DNA of 64,000 nt from Symbiodinium natans. Taxonomy: Eukaryota; Sar; Dinophyceae; Suessiales; Symbiodiniaceae. Below the pieces are notes generated by a model, which searched no databases, was not told the DNA's origin, and worked only from the letters and a program-made list of their open reading frames with translations. The stretch is from the NCBI GenBank assembly GCA_905221605.1, contig CAJNDS010002324.1, positions 1,157,001 through 1,221,000 of the forward strand, given 5' to 3'. Positions 23,301 through 32,944 of this stretch are shown here, piece after piece. The translations under genes were made by a program, and so were the position numbers. The stretch's first letter is position 1. Every line of letters starts with the position of its first letter.

Positions 23301-26300
23301 AAAACCCACCTCCCGAGTGACTGCGCAGATTTGAGGAGGCAGGAAGCGAGCATCATGAGCATCAGCTGGGTTGCTTTCCCGCTCCCATGGCCCCCGAAGC
23401 TCCAGACGCTTGCAAAACCCACCTCCCGAGTGACTGCGCAGATTTGAGGAGGCAGGAAGCGAGCATCATGAGCATCAGCTGGGTTGCTTTCCCGCTCCCA
23501 TGGCCCTCGAAGCTCCAGACGCTTGCAAAACCCACCTCCCGAGTGACTGCGCGGATTTGAGGAGGCAGGAAGCGAGCATCATGAGCATCAGCTGGGTTGC
23601 TTTCCCGCTCCCATGGCCCCCGAAGCTCCAGACGCTTGCAAAACCCACCTCCCGAGTGACTGCGCAGATTGAGGAGGCAGGAAGCGAGCATCATGAGCAT
23701 CAGCTGGGTTGCTTTCCCGCTCCCATGGCCCCCGAAGCTCCAGACGCTTGCAAAACCCACCTCCCGAGTGACTGCGCAGATTTGAGGAGGCAGGAAGCGA
23801 GCATCATGAGCATCAGCTGGGTTGCTTTCCCGCTCCCATGGCCCCCGAAGCTCCAGACGCTTGCAAAACCCACCTCCCGAGTGACTGCGCAGATTTGAGG
23901 AGGCAGGAAGCGAGCATCATGAGCATCAGCTGGGTTGCTTTCCCGCTCCCATGGCCCCCGAAGCTCCAGACGCTTGCAAAACCCACCTCCCGAGTGACTG
24001 CGCAGATTTGAGGAGGCAGGAAGCGAGCATCATGAGCATCAGCTGGGTTGCTTTCCCGCTCCCATGGCCCCCGAAGCTCCAGACGCTTGCAAAACCCACC
24101 TCCCGAGTGACTGCGCAGATTTGAGGAGGCAGGAAGCGAGCATCATGAGCATCAGCTGGGTTGCTTTCCCGCTCCCATGGCCCCCGAAGCTCCAGACGCT
24201 TGCAAAAACCCACCTCCCGAGTGACTGCGCAGATTTGAGGAGGCAGGAAGCGAGCATCATGAGCAGCAGCTGGTTGCTTTCCCGCTCACATGGCCCCCTA
24301 AGCTCCGACGCTTGCAAAACCCACTGCGCAGATCCGAGCATGAGCATCATGAGCATCAGCTGGGTTGCTTTCCCGCTCCCATGGCCCCCGAAGCTCCAGA
24401 CGCTTGCAAAACCCACCTCCCGAGTGACTGCGCAGATTTGAGGAGGCAGGAAGCGAGCATCATGAGCATCAGCTGGGTTGCTTTCCGCTCCCATGGCCCC
24501 CGAAGCTCCAGACGCTTGCAAAACCCACCTCCCGAGTGACTGCGCAGATTTGAGGAGGCAGGAAGCGAGCATCATGAGCATCAGCTGGGTTGCTTTCACG
24601 CTCCCATGGCCCCCGAAGCTCCAGACGCTTGCAAAACCCACCTCCCGAGTGACTGCGCAGATTTGAGGAGGCAGGAAGCGAGCATCATGAGCATCAGCTG
24701 GGTTGCTTTCCCGCTCACATGGCCCCCTAAGCTCCAGACGCTTGCAAAACCCACCTCCCGAGTGACTGCGCAGATTTGAGGAGGCAGGAAGCGAGCATCA
24801 TGAGCATCAGCTGGGTTGCTTCCCTAAGCTCCAGACGCTTGCAAAACCCGCCTCCCACCTCCCGAGTGACTGCGCAGATTTGAGGAGGCAGGAAGCGAGC
24901 ATCATGAGCATCAGCTGGGTTGCTTTCCCGCTCACATGGCCCCCTAGGCTCCAGACGCTTGCAAAACCCACCTCCCGAGTGACTGCGCAGATTTGAGGAG
25001 GCAGGAAGCGAGCATCATGAGCATCAGCTGGGTTGCTTTCCCGCTCACATGGCCCCCGAAGCTCCAGACGCTTGCAAAACCCACCTCCCGAGTGACTGCG
25101 CAGATTTGAGGAGGCAGGAAGCGAGCATCATGAGCATCAGCTGGGTTGCTTTCACGCTCGCATGGCCCCCGAAGCTCCAGACGCTTGCAAAACCATTGCA
25201 TGCGATTTGTCATGGCGTTGGGCTGAGGTTGGAGCCAGCCAAGGCCTACCTGGCTCTGGCCTCGGCTTTCAAAAAGAGCAGAGTCGCAGGTCACCGCGTG
25301 CCACGTGTGGCTTTGCCCATATCTGCCCATATCTGAGAAGCTTTTTGACTCAGGTCCCGCGGCTCTGTGGGGCTCCGGGCTTGCTGACGCTGATCGTTTT
25401 GCAGGCTGCGCTGTCGGGGGCCTTCCGTGACACCTCAGCAGTGCTTCGCTTGGTCCTCCTGGGCGCCGGCCTCAACGCGCTGCTCACCCCGCTCGGCGTC
25501 GCCACCCTCCACGGGGGCACCGCTGGGCGCCCTGGCTCTTCAGCTCCACGCAGGTCCTGCATTCCGCCTTGATTCCGCCGTCATGAGTCACGAGCAGTCA
25601 CACAGTCTCATGTCTGTCACGTTCTCAGCATGTGTGCACCATGAAATTTCGTGCGCCGAGGGCTGCGTGGGCAACGACCGCAGCCTGCTACGCGTCCGCC
25701 GTCGCCGCCTGGGTCCTGGTGGCCCGCCGGCCGTCCAGCGGAAAGCCGTGGCTGCCTCCTCCAGGGCAGGTCTTCGCAGTGGCATTCCTTGGGAAGCCCA
25801 GCCCCAACCAGAGCGCCAGCAGTCGGAAGAATTGGATGGCTTTGCTGAAGGCAAATGCCGCCATGTCTGTGCGAACCTTCTCGTCGCTCACAACATGGCT
25901 CGTAGCATGTGCCATTATCACAAAGATTGGGGTGGCAGCTTTGGCTACAATTGCCCGGCTAGGCATTGTCTTGGAGTTGGGTGAGTTGGAGTCCATGTGC
26001 TGCTTGCATCCTGCCAGTTTTCCAAGCAGGCTGTTTCTTCCTTCGCTTCTCTTTGTCACCTGAGGCACCTTTGGCTGCGCACACCTGCATGACAAAAACG
26101 TTTCTGATGCTGCTCTACTTGTTGTATGGCTTCCAGCTGTCGGCACAAGTCCTGGTCAGCGCCGATGTTGTCCGTGGCGACCCGCGGCGTGCCCGCAACA
26201 CGGCAGTCCACGCAATCCGCCTCGGAATGGTGGTGGCGAGCTTTGCAGCCCTGAGCCTTTGGAGGGGGCATGATTTCATTGCGAGCGTGTTGGTCAGAGA

Positions 26301-26646
26301 TGAGACGGTGACTGCAGCTTTTGCCACCTTGGTCCCACCGGCCATGGCCATGCTGCTCATCTACGGCGTGATGTGGGTCGCCGATGGAGTCCTGTATGGT
26401 CTTGGTGAGTATATTTGGACTGCAAAGTGCACCTCCTATGCCGGTGCTGCTGCAGTGGCCGTCATGCTTCTGCTTGCCCACCGAAATATCACTGCCGCCC
26501 AAGTCTGGTGGAGCCTGAACATCATGATGGCGATCCGAGCCGTTTTTGGAGTCCGAAAGGTCTTCTTCAGTTCCAGCTCTCCGCTGTCTAGGCGCTCGCT
26601 GCAACTGGTCCCCGCCGGCGTTGTCGAACCCGACAAGCCTGAATGA
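14302..26646 (+). CDS. MATE-family efflux transporter, about eight exons, 10-kb intron
   Basis: By family, exports organic solutes in exchange for H+ or Na+ across a membrane. Proposed start ATG 14,302 (MPSRSEVAACLGATD). Exon 2 from 14,584 holds the first membrane segment (LAWPAVLGASIDPLLSLLDT, then LAALGPALN). Exon 3, about 14,770-14,885, has LTSESVAAGRPEEVQETLSQ; exon 4 lies about 14,940-15,015; exon 5 ends at 15,133. Exon 6, 25,354-25,526, has LQAALSGAFRDTSAVLRL, the family's RGxxDTxxPL region. Exon 7, 25,661-25,934, begins AAWATTAACYASAVAAWVLV. Exon 8, 26,065-26,646, has PLAAHTCM, SADVVRGDPRRARN and VMWVADGVLYGLGE, then TGA. The exon 6/7 junction needs a GC donor at 25,527. Most like the plant/cyanobacterial DinF branch. 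Small exons between 14,720 and 15,133 are less sure. Confidence 0.85.
15128..25195 (+). repeat. Tandem array of a 113-bp unit inside the MATE intron
   Basis: About 85 head-to-tail copies. A unit can be read from CTCCAGACGCTTGCAAAACC through GACTGCGCAGATTTGAGGAG and GAGCATCATGAGCATCAGCT to CGCTCACATGGCCCCC. The first ~1.7 kb uses GATTGCGCAG, GGAGGCGAGC and TTGTTTTCCC; later units use GACTGCGCAG, GGAAGCGAGC and TTGCTTTCCC; from about 19.9 kb most carry CTCCCATGGCCCCCGAAG. Some units are shortened (17,575; 18,690; 20,765; 23,118). Homology starts at the exon 5 edge (GAGCGTCAGCTGGGTAG), so the array begins at the 5' splice site. Each unit has an ATG frame of 30 codons (MSISWVAFPL...), but since 113 is not a multiple of 3 no long protein results. 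Confidence 0.95.
16925..17285. other. Unique insert interrupting the 113-bp array
   Basis: About 360 bp with no similarity to the unit. It is rich in CGCG words (GAGCGCGCGATAGCGCGCGA, CCGCGATAG, CCGCGTCAG). Array units resume at CACCTCCCGAGTGACTGCGC. Either an inserted sequence or original intron DNA that the array spread around. Confidence 0.7.
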
Positions 26647-26773
26647 TGGGCAAAGCCTCTCAAAGATCAAGCCCTAGCCTTCTCAAGCAAAAGCACACTG
26701 CGCTGGCAAATTTGGTACCGGGTACGCCAGGCCCAGAACACCAAAGCTGCTGTTGCTGTTGTCCTTGTCTGCA

Positions 26774-27160
26774 GGGCCAGACGCCAGATGCCCTCTTCGA
26801 TGCCCTGGCCGCAGCCCTGGAGACCTGCCAGTCGTAGGAGTACCGGCGCTAGCGAGTGAGTAAGACTCGCATGGTGACCTCCAAACTCAAAGGGCCCCAA
26901 GCATCCCTAAAGCCCTGTTTCAAGCCGAGCATAACCTTGTCCTCACCAACCTTCAATGCCTAAACCATGTACTGGTACCCCAGAGTAACCCCGACATCCC
27001 TAAACATGTGGGCATACACCTTTCAGGATATGCTCGCGAGCCTAGAGGTACGCCCCTAAACCCTAAACCCTGATCCCTACATCCCATTGTCAGTCTGCGG
27101 GTCGGCAAGAAGTTCGCTGGCCCGACTTTCGGGACCTTTTCGCCCAGCTGGAGTTGGGCC
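26774..27160 (+). CDS. EF-module exons B and C
   Basis: Exon B at about 26,776-26,820 reads QTPDALFDALAAALETC. Exon C at about 27,102-27,158 reads GRQEVRWPDFRDLFAQLELG. Exon C is preceded by CCCTAAACCCTGATCC and a CAG acceptor. The rest of the module may continue at 29,573 (exon D-E), with an ankyrin-like exon lying between. Confidence 0.5.
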
Positions 27161-27379
27161 CTTGGGGAGCCTCTTTATTGGTGAGGTGGTCTTCGCGGAA
27201 GCAAGTGTTTCCTACCCCCCTTGCACCACCATCCCTGAAGAACCCGAAAAGTAGAGCTTCGGGCGCAAAGACTTCACAGAAGACCTTCAATTCGCCTCGA
27301 AGGCACTTAGACCCCAAAATCCGAAACCCCAGGGAGGAACTTACTTGCTGGGTTTCAGAAGAACGTTTCTGAGTTCAGG

Positions 27380-27957
27380 AGGACTTCGAGGCCTTCACAT
27401 GTTAAAACCCCGCCTGTTTGTCACGATTGCGGTGACAGTCTCTGAGCTCCTGTAATCCAGACATGTACCAGACACGTATTCAGGACACCGTGAGGACACA
27501 ACATAAAGTATGTTTCGTTATATGGCTCACGCACGTTACAACATGATATGGTAATACTGCAAGACGATGCTGTACGCTTTGGTTTAATAACAGTATCAGC
27601 AACAACCCGTAGTTTTGATGCCCACCCGCATATTATATAGACATAAAAGTAAAGGACAATTACTTAATCAAATAAATATCACATGTCTCTGTATATGACA
27701 ATAAATAAACAGAGAAAATAAAAGTAAACATCTAAATATAAACATATGTATATGTTGTTTGTATATGTATATTATATATATGTATATATATATAATGTAT
27801 ATGTGCATCGGCAAATATCAAATAACGAAATACGCAAACAAATACATACATGAATTTCTGTGTATGTACATATATATGTGTATATATATATATATATTGA
27901 GTATCCAAGTGTCTATGTATATGTGTGTGTGTGTGTGTATATGTATATGTATATGTA

Positions 27958-27994
<37 letters not shown>

Positions 27995-28275
27995 GTGGAT
28001 ATGTGTGTATGTATGTATGTATGTATGTATGTATGTATGTATGTATGTATGTATGTATGTATGTATGTATGTATGTATGTATGTATGTATGTATGTATGT
28101 ATGTATGTATGTATGTATGTATACATACGTGTACAGCTGCATACATCTACACACAAGCTCCTCGAAATTCGTATGTATATACATGTTCGTCCTAAAGCGC
28201 CTAAGCTGCTGGCGAGGCCCTCGCTGGGAGAGGATCAGCTGCAGCGGCCCGGGACCCGGAGCACCTGGACAGCCC
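27380..28275. other. AT-rich non-coding stretch with microsatellites
   Basis: No coding signal. From 27,755 it becomes a run of TATATG, GTATGT and then almost perfect (TATG)n at about 28,004-28,120. Long open frames on both strands here are products of the repeat (Tyr-Val-Cys-Met and His-Thr-Tyr-Ile runs). Confidence 0.8.
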
Positions 28276-28279
28276 AATA

Positions 28280-28404
28280 AATACCCCTTACTTAAGGAGC
28301 ATTCCTTAGATCATACCCCTAAATGCTAAAACCCGATGCCCCTGCGAAAACTCCTTAAGTTCTGGTAGGGATCATGGATCCCTAACGTAACTTAAGTAAG
28401 TATT
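28280..28404. mobile_element. Introner-like element, family E
   Basis: The left end AATACCCCTTACTTAAGGAG mirrors the right end CTTAAGTAAGTATT, and the left end resembles that of the element at 29,458-29,561. About 125 bp. No coding capacity. Confidence 0.45.
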
Positions 28405-28914
28405 CTCTAGTGAAGGGGTCTTGGGTTGTGCCATCCGTGGTCTCAGAAAAGGGGTTAGGGTTTTGGGGTAAGAGTTTAGAGTTTCGGGTGTTGGGTATAA
28501 GGTTTTGCGGGCTTAGGGTGGGTTGTTTTACACTACGGTCCCTGAAGATTGAAAGGACCCTCAGCCCTAAACCCCCAAAATGCCCCAAACTCCAAAGCTA
28601 TTGGGCTTCCTCATAGACGGACCCCCCAAAGTTTGGAACCCGAGTTTTGAACTTCTTTCGTGTTCGGGGTTCGAAGTTTGCGTTTGGGAATCTAAGGGTT
28701 TCGAGTTGAGGGGTGTTTGGGGTTTGCAGGTGTAAGGCTCAGGCACCACTAAAAGGTGGACATTGTATGAAGAAGGAGACACTTGGACACTTTCTGCCTT
28801 GTCGACTTGTCGAAGACGGACGTGGCCATGAGCAATACCATGAGCGCAACGGGATCGGCAGGCGTTGCTAAGTACACGCCGGAAAGGCGCCTCACTGATG
28901 TGCAGAAAATCTAC

Positions 28915-29430
28915 TGCCGTTCGAGACGTACTCGGTAGGCCGAATGCCGATGGCCAGTACCTTTTCAACCTGTGTTTACAGTTTGGCCTTGACAACACGG
29001 CGCTCGCGCTGCTTGAGCACGGGGTTGAGGGATGCCGGCTTGAATGGAAAGACCTCGACCGCTTTGCTCGGAAATCCTGGTCTTGGGGACACTACGGCTA
29101 TGTCCGCTGTGCCTGCCCAAGCGGAAGTTGGCAAACTTGCGATGGCTGCTCTTGGGGCTTCGGCAGAGAGAATGATGTCTGGATGCCCGACTGGGATGAA
29201 TCCTTGGAAGATGCCAAGGCCACTGCCCTAGATGTAGCGGAGATGCCCTTCACCGAAGCCCTGCTCACAGCTATCCGGTCGGACAACTGCCTTCCCGGCT
29301 TGGAGGTCGCGGACGAAGTTTGGGCACGCTTGCTGGACATCGCTGTCCTTCTGGGCGACAAAGACCTGGCCTCGCAATGTGCCCCGCGCTGCCCATGGAC
29401 ACTCCAGTGCACAGTAGCAGCTACGCTGTG
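28915..29430 (+). CDS. Ankyrin-like exon of unknown protein
   Basis: A long open frame with protein-like composition. It starts near GRPNADGQYLFNLCLQFGLD, continues ALALLEHGVEGCRLEWKDLD, then a Cys/Trp-rich part (GSWQTCDGCSWGFG, NDVWMPDWDESLEDAKATA) and ends ARLLDIAVLLGDKDLASQC. The ALALLEHGV and DIAVLLGDKDLA helices look like ankyrin-type repeats (inference). I do not recognise a specific family. Borders are unclear: the right end probably lies before the inverted repeat at 29,458. It sits between exon C (27.1 kb) and exon D-E (29.6 kb) of the EF-hand series and could be part of the same gene or a separate one. Confidence 0.55.
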
Positions 29431-29457
29431 TAGGGTCTGCACAAAAGGGTTCCCGGA

Positions 29458-29561
29458 GACTCCAATACCCCTTCATTAAGGAAGACTCCTTAAACCATAT
29501 AGTACGTAAGGGACCCTCTTGTATTTTAAGGAATATTCCTTAAGTAACGCGTATTGGAGTC
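29458..29561. mobile_element. Introner-like element, family E
   Basis: The outer ends are complementary: GACTCCAATACCCCTT on the left and AACGCGTATTGGAGTC on the right. Inner arms TTAAGGAAGACTCCTTAA and TTAAGGAATATTCCTTAA are also alike. About 104 bp. It is flanked by the ankyrin-like exon and the EF-hand D-E exon, so it is probably an intron or part of one. Confidence 0.7.
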
Positions 29562-29572
29562 CCTGGGCAAGG

Positions 29573-29655
29573 CTTTGGACCACTTTCGATGCCAATGCCG
29601 ACGGCGGCATTTCTCGGGAGGACGGTCGGCGAGTGGTCCGCTTAAGCAGCTGTAC
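29573..29655 (+). CDS. EF-module exon D-E without intron
   Basis: After GGGCAAG the frame reads ALWTTFDANADGGISREDGR. The loop DANADGGISRED (29,588-29,623) has D1, N3, D5, S9 and D12 in place of E12. As in the copy at 7.5 kb, the loop is not split by an intron. Confidence 0.5.
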
Positions 29656-30007
29656 ATGGTGAGCAGGATTGAACAGGTGTAGCCGCTTGCGGAGTGATTC
29701 TAAGAGCCCTGCAAGAGTCTCAGAGATCGGAGCTACATGCGCAGGAGTTCAAGAAGCAGCTTGCGCAGGTTGAGGCAGGGCGCCACTAGCTCAAGAGAGG
29801 TTGCGAATGCTGGACATCTCGACATCTCACTCTCCCTGTGGAGGCGTCAGCAAAGCCCAGCACCACCAAGGTGGATGTATCGGAGGCAGATCTGCTTGTG
29901 TGCGACTGTGTGCAGCACACCCCTCCGCCCCCCGAATCAACCGCGGCCTCAACGCTGTCTCGATTCATGGCTTCCAGCAGGAGCGTGTAGCTATATTGTA
30001 GCTGTTC

Positions 30008-31471
30008 ATGCGAGCGCACGCTCGCGATCCCAAGCGTGCCATTTTCGTCATCTTCGCACTTGCAGATCTTGCACTAGCCGTTTTCCTCACTGACACAGTG
30101 GGCTTTGCCATGGACCCGCTTTTCCGGTCCGTGGCTCTGAGCTCCCGGCGCCTCTCGAGCTTGGCTGAGCTGGGAGCCGAAGCAGCCGCCGCCCTGAAGG
30201 GGTCGAAGCAGAACGTCACCATCTTCGAGAGCACCACGGCAGGGCTGATTCAAGCGGCCCTTCAGTCGGTGCCTGGGGCATCTTCCTACACCACGTGCGG
30301 TGCCGTGACCTACGGCAAGGACAAGGCCCAAGCGGTCTTGGGAGCCGTGGATCTGGGAGTCCCGAGGCCCACCGATGGGGCATCTTACAAGGACTCCAAG
30401 AGGCAGTGGACACAGCGACTGGCGAGATACAAGCGCCAAGAAGTTGGTGCGACCTGGTGCATCTGCGAGAGCGGAGCCTGCGGCCCAACCTTTACATTTC
30501 CCGACGTTACCCAAGGCTTCACGGCCATCTTTGTGTCAGGCCCTGTTGAGAAGGGTTTGTTTGTCGAGTCAGAGACGAACGAGCGGGAAGACAACATGTG
30601 GGGTTTCACGAAGCTCGCCTTGGATCTTCTTGCGGAGTGTATTGAGGAGAGCAGGGGTGTGGCGACAGTGGCTTCAAAGCAAGTCTTGGTGGCCAAAGAA
30701 GATCGTTATGGAGGCGTTGAGGCAGAGGTGTCAGGCTCCAACAGCGACTGCAGCAACTTCGCGGTCGAGTTACGCCAGTACCTTCAAGCCTGGACTGCAG
30801 CTGGAAAGAAGGGTATTTGGCTCAAGGTTCCACTTGCTGCTGCTGCGTGCGTCGGCCCTGCTGTGGCGCAGGGATTCGAGTTTCACCACGCCAAAGCTGA
30901 ATATCTGCTGTTGACACGCTGGCTCAGTGAGGAGCCAAACACATTGCCTAAGTATAGCTTTACTCAGGTAGGTGTCGGAGGAGTTGTCCTAAACAGCAAG
31001 GGGGAGGTCTTGATGGTGCAGGAGAGGATCTCTCCGCTACCACAGTTTCAGGGAAGCTGGAAGCTACCGGGTGGGCTGGCGGACCCCGGTGAGGACTTTG
31101 CAGAGACGGCCGCGAGGGAAGTGCAGGAGGAGACGGGGGTCACTGGCTCGTTGCTGGGCTTGGTGAGTTTACGCCACAGCCACGGATATCGCTTCGGGCA
31201 GGATGACATCTACGTGGTTGTCAAGCTGCAGGCGCTCGAGGAAACCATTCGCATCGACCCGCATGAGCTTAGCGATGCGCAATGGATGAGCATGGATCGC
31301 ATCCAGTCCTTAGTTGCCGAGCCGGGGCAGTCATGGGATGGTAAGGTATCAGAGAACACTTGGCAGGTCATTTCGAACGCGCTTTCAGGCGCAGCGATCG
31401 AGGGTTCCGCCCTGCCGAACTCCAGGGGCGGCAAGATGTCCATGCTTTACACGGCTCCGAAGCCAGGATAG
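30008..31471 (+). CDS. CinA/PncC-like domain fused to a NUDIX hydrolase, intronless
   Basis: A single uninterrupted 487-codon frame from ATG to TAG. Residues about 11-33 (AIFVIFALADLALAVFLTD) form a membrane segment or signal anchor. Residues about 50-230 resemble the C-terminal CinA domain (nicotinamide-nucleotide amidase; VTIFESTTAGLIQAAL, YTTCGAVTYGKDKAQAVLG). Residues about 270-470 resemble the plant/animal NUDT6-type NUDIX region: a pre-NUDIX part (GIWLKVPLAAAACVGPAVAQ, FHHAKAEYLLLTRWL) and the domain itself. The NUDIX box is complete: GLADPGE, seven residues, REVQEETGV. Such enzymes cleave nucleoside-diphosphate-linked compounds. Joining both activities suggests pyridine-nucleotide turnover or repair (inference). 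Unlike its neighbours it has no intron, so it may be a retrocopy, but it is intact. Confidence 0.88.
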   Translation: MRAHARDPKRAIFVIFALADLALAVFLTDTVGFAMDPLFRSVALSSRRLSSLAELGAEAAAALKGSKQNVTIFESTTAGLIQAALQSVPGASSYTTCGAVTYGKDKAQAVLGAVDLGVPRPTDGASYKDSKRQWTQRLARYKRQEVGATWCICESGACGPTFTFPDVTQGFTAIFVSGPVEKGLFVESETNEREDNMWGFTKLALDLLAECIEESRGVATVASKQVLVAKEDRYGGVEAEVSGSNSDCSNFAVELRQYLQAWTAAGKKGIWLKVPLAAAACVGPAVAQGFEFHHAKAEYLLLTRWLSEEPNTLPKYSFTQVGVGGVVLNSKGEVLMVQERISPLPQFQGSWKLPGGLADPGEDFAETAAREVQEETGVTGSLLGLVSLRHSHGYRFGQDDIYVVVKLQALEETIRIDPHELSDAQWMSMDRIQSLVAEPGQSWDGKVSENTWQVISNALSGAAIEGSALPNSRGGKMSMLYTAPKPG

Positions 31472-31847
31472 GTTGAAGATCAAGCAGCTGAGCTTCCATA
31501 AAACCGCTGCGAAGCTCCAATAACTTGTTGGATGCTTTAGCGCGTTGTGGTGTCAGGCAAGCAGCTGCAACAAAACGGGCGTTTGCACTGCGTTTGACAG
31601 CCGCGTGAAGCACGTGGGTGCCATCTTCCATGTGTTAGCAGAGTCCTCCCTGCAAGGAAGTCTGCTCCATGGTCACGGCCATGCTGCGCAGGGAAGGCAA
31701 GACTCAGGACCGTCCACAGACTGCACGCCTGTAGCTTGAGTTGCCAGCTGCTCTGGGCTTGGAGAGCGTCTGAGTGTGAGCGAGTGAGCGACTGCATGGG
31801 TAAGCGAGAGGGTGTTTTTGAGAAGTTGTGAGTGCGCTGTGCGCTGC

Positions 31848-32105
31848 TGAGCGTTCACGAATCAGTCATAAAAGAGTGAGCGAACGGACGAGAGCAAGGA
31901 AGAGCCGTTTCGTGAGGGGACTGAGTGCCGTAGGGCAGACGTTTACTGTGAGACATCGGCGCACGTCGCATCTCGGATCGCATCCACCCCTCCATGCAAC
32001 ACAGAGACGAGAGACTCGTTGCGCTGCCAGATCTGTCGTGACATGACGGCACTCAGTCGTGCGGTCACTGATGAGTCGTTGCTGAATCGCTCAGCCGCTC
32101 GCTCT
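31848..32105. repeat. Imperfect long inverted repeat
   Basis: GACTGAGTGCCGTA (near 31,919) is opposed by TGACGGCACTCAGTC (near 32,044), and GCTGAGCGTTCACGAATCAG (near 31,847) is opposed by CTGAATCGCTCAGC (near 32,080). Rich in GAGCGA and GAGTGAGC words. No coding motifs. Confidence 0.4.
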
Positions 32106-32137
32106 ATCATTCCTCCCCCTCCCTGCCCCTCCCTCAC

Positions 32138-32225
32138 ACGTACACGTACACATACACGTACACGTACGCGTACACGTACGCGTACACGTACACACACCCA
32201 CACACACACACACACACACACACGC
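32138..32225 (+). repeat. (CACGTA)n and (CA)n microsatellite
   Basis: CACGTACACGTACACATACA and variants are followed by a pure CA run. The long frames here on both strands are repeat products. Confidence 0.85.
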
Positions 32226-32360
32226 GCCCCTCATCATGAATGTGTTCATGACTCCAGTTACCCTTCCTAGTACTGCTTCTGCTACGGATCTGCACCATGA
32301 CTCACTTACCTTCACCTTGGCTTGGTGCCAAGTGGCACATGTGCTGTCGCGTGGAGAATG

Positions 32361-32865
32361 GAGCATCCCGTGCAGGATCAGCTGTTCGATGCCTTGGTTG
32401 TGTGCCCAGCGGTTCTTTCGGCTACATGAGCTGCCATGCACTCGTTGATGTCTGGTCCGCGGTTCCATGACCATGAGGCCAATGGACGCCAAGACGTTAC
32501 GTGGTCCGATTTCCACGCTCTCTTTGCGCAGCTGGTGCCTGATTTGGGAGTCAGCGGCTCGGAGGTTATGGGGTGTCAGGTGCCGTCAAGTGCCACTGAG
32601 CATAAGTACGTCTAGAGCGTCCAAGAACCGAAAGATCGTAACAACCAGACCCGTGACACAAGCCTTGGCGTGAGCGAGCCCAGGAGAATCAGCTAAAAGA
32701 GCTGTGGCAACATTTCGACAAGAATGGGGCGGACGGCTCAGGGCACACCACTACATGCGCGTGTCTCGCTGGTCTGAGCACTGCGCATCCTTCTGGCATG
32801 TCTGAGGATGGAGGGGTCTCCCGAGAAGAGTTCAAGCATGCACTTGGCGCAGTCAGCAGATCCGC
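32361..32865 (+). CDS. EF-hand module (B, C, D, E)
   Basis: Exon B (about 32,364-32,405) reads VQDQLFDALVVCP. Exon C (about 32,487-32,550) reads RQDVTWSDFHALFAQLVPD. Exon D (about 32,690-32,728) reads LKELWQHFDKNG. Exon E starts at 32,807 and reads DGGVSREEFKHALGAVS. Joining D and E with a GC donor at 32,729 and the acceptor CTGAG gives the loop DKNG|DGGVSREE, with the 78-nt intron between G4 and D5. This differs from the K2/D3 position in the next modules, although the protein is the same. Confidence 0.6.
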
Positions 32866-32944
32866 AGAAGACGTGGCACAAGCGCCTTTGCCCGCACAAC
32901 ATTTGTTGAGGTTGGGGTAAGCTCCTTCCGCTACGCTGCTAATG

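Noticed and set aside
21189-24641. Long minus- and plus-strand open frames in the 113-bp array (up to 200 codons)
   Set aside because: They only mirror the repeat; the unit is not a multiple of three, frames are broken by any indel, and the array lies in an intron.
15128-25195. CRISPR-like array
   Set aside because: Units are contiguous, with no variable spacers, and the context is eukaryotic.
25500-25670. Frameshift pseudogene in the MATE gene
   Set aside because: A 134-nt intron with a GC donor (25,527-25,660) restores the family sequence GGTAGAAWAT, so no frameshift is needed.
27732-28329. Open frames rich in Tyr/Val/Cys/Met or His/Thr/Tyr/Ile
   Set aside because: Translations of the TATG and TATATG microsatellites.
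31943-32516. Minus-strand frames with Cys-Val and Arg-Val runs
   Set aside because: Products of the CACGTA/CA microsatellite.
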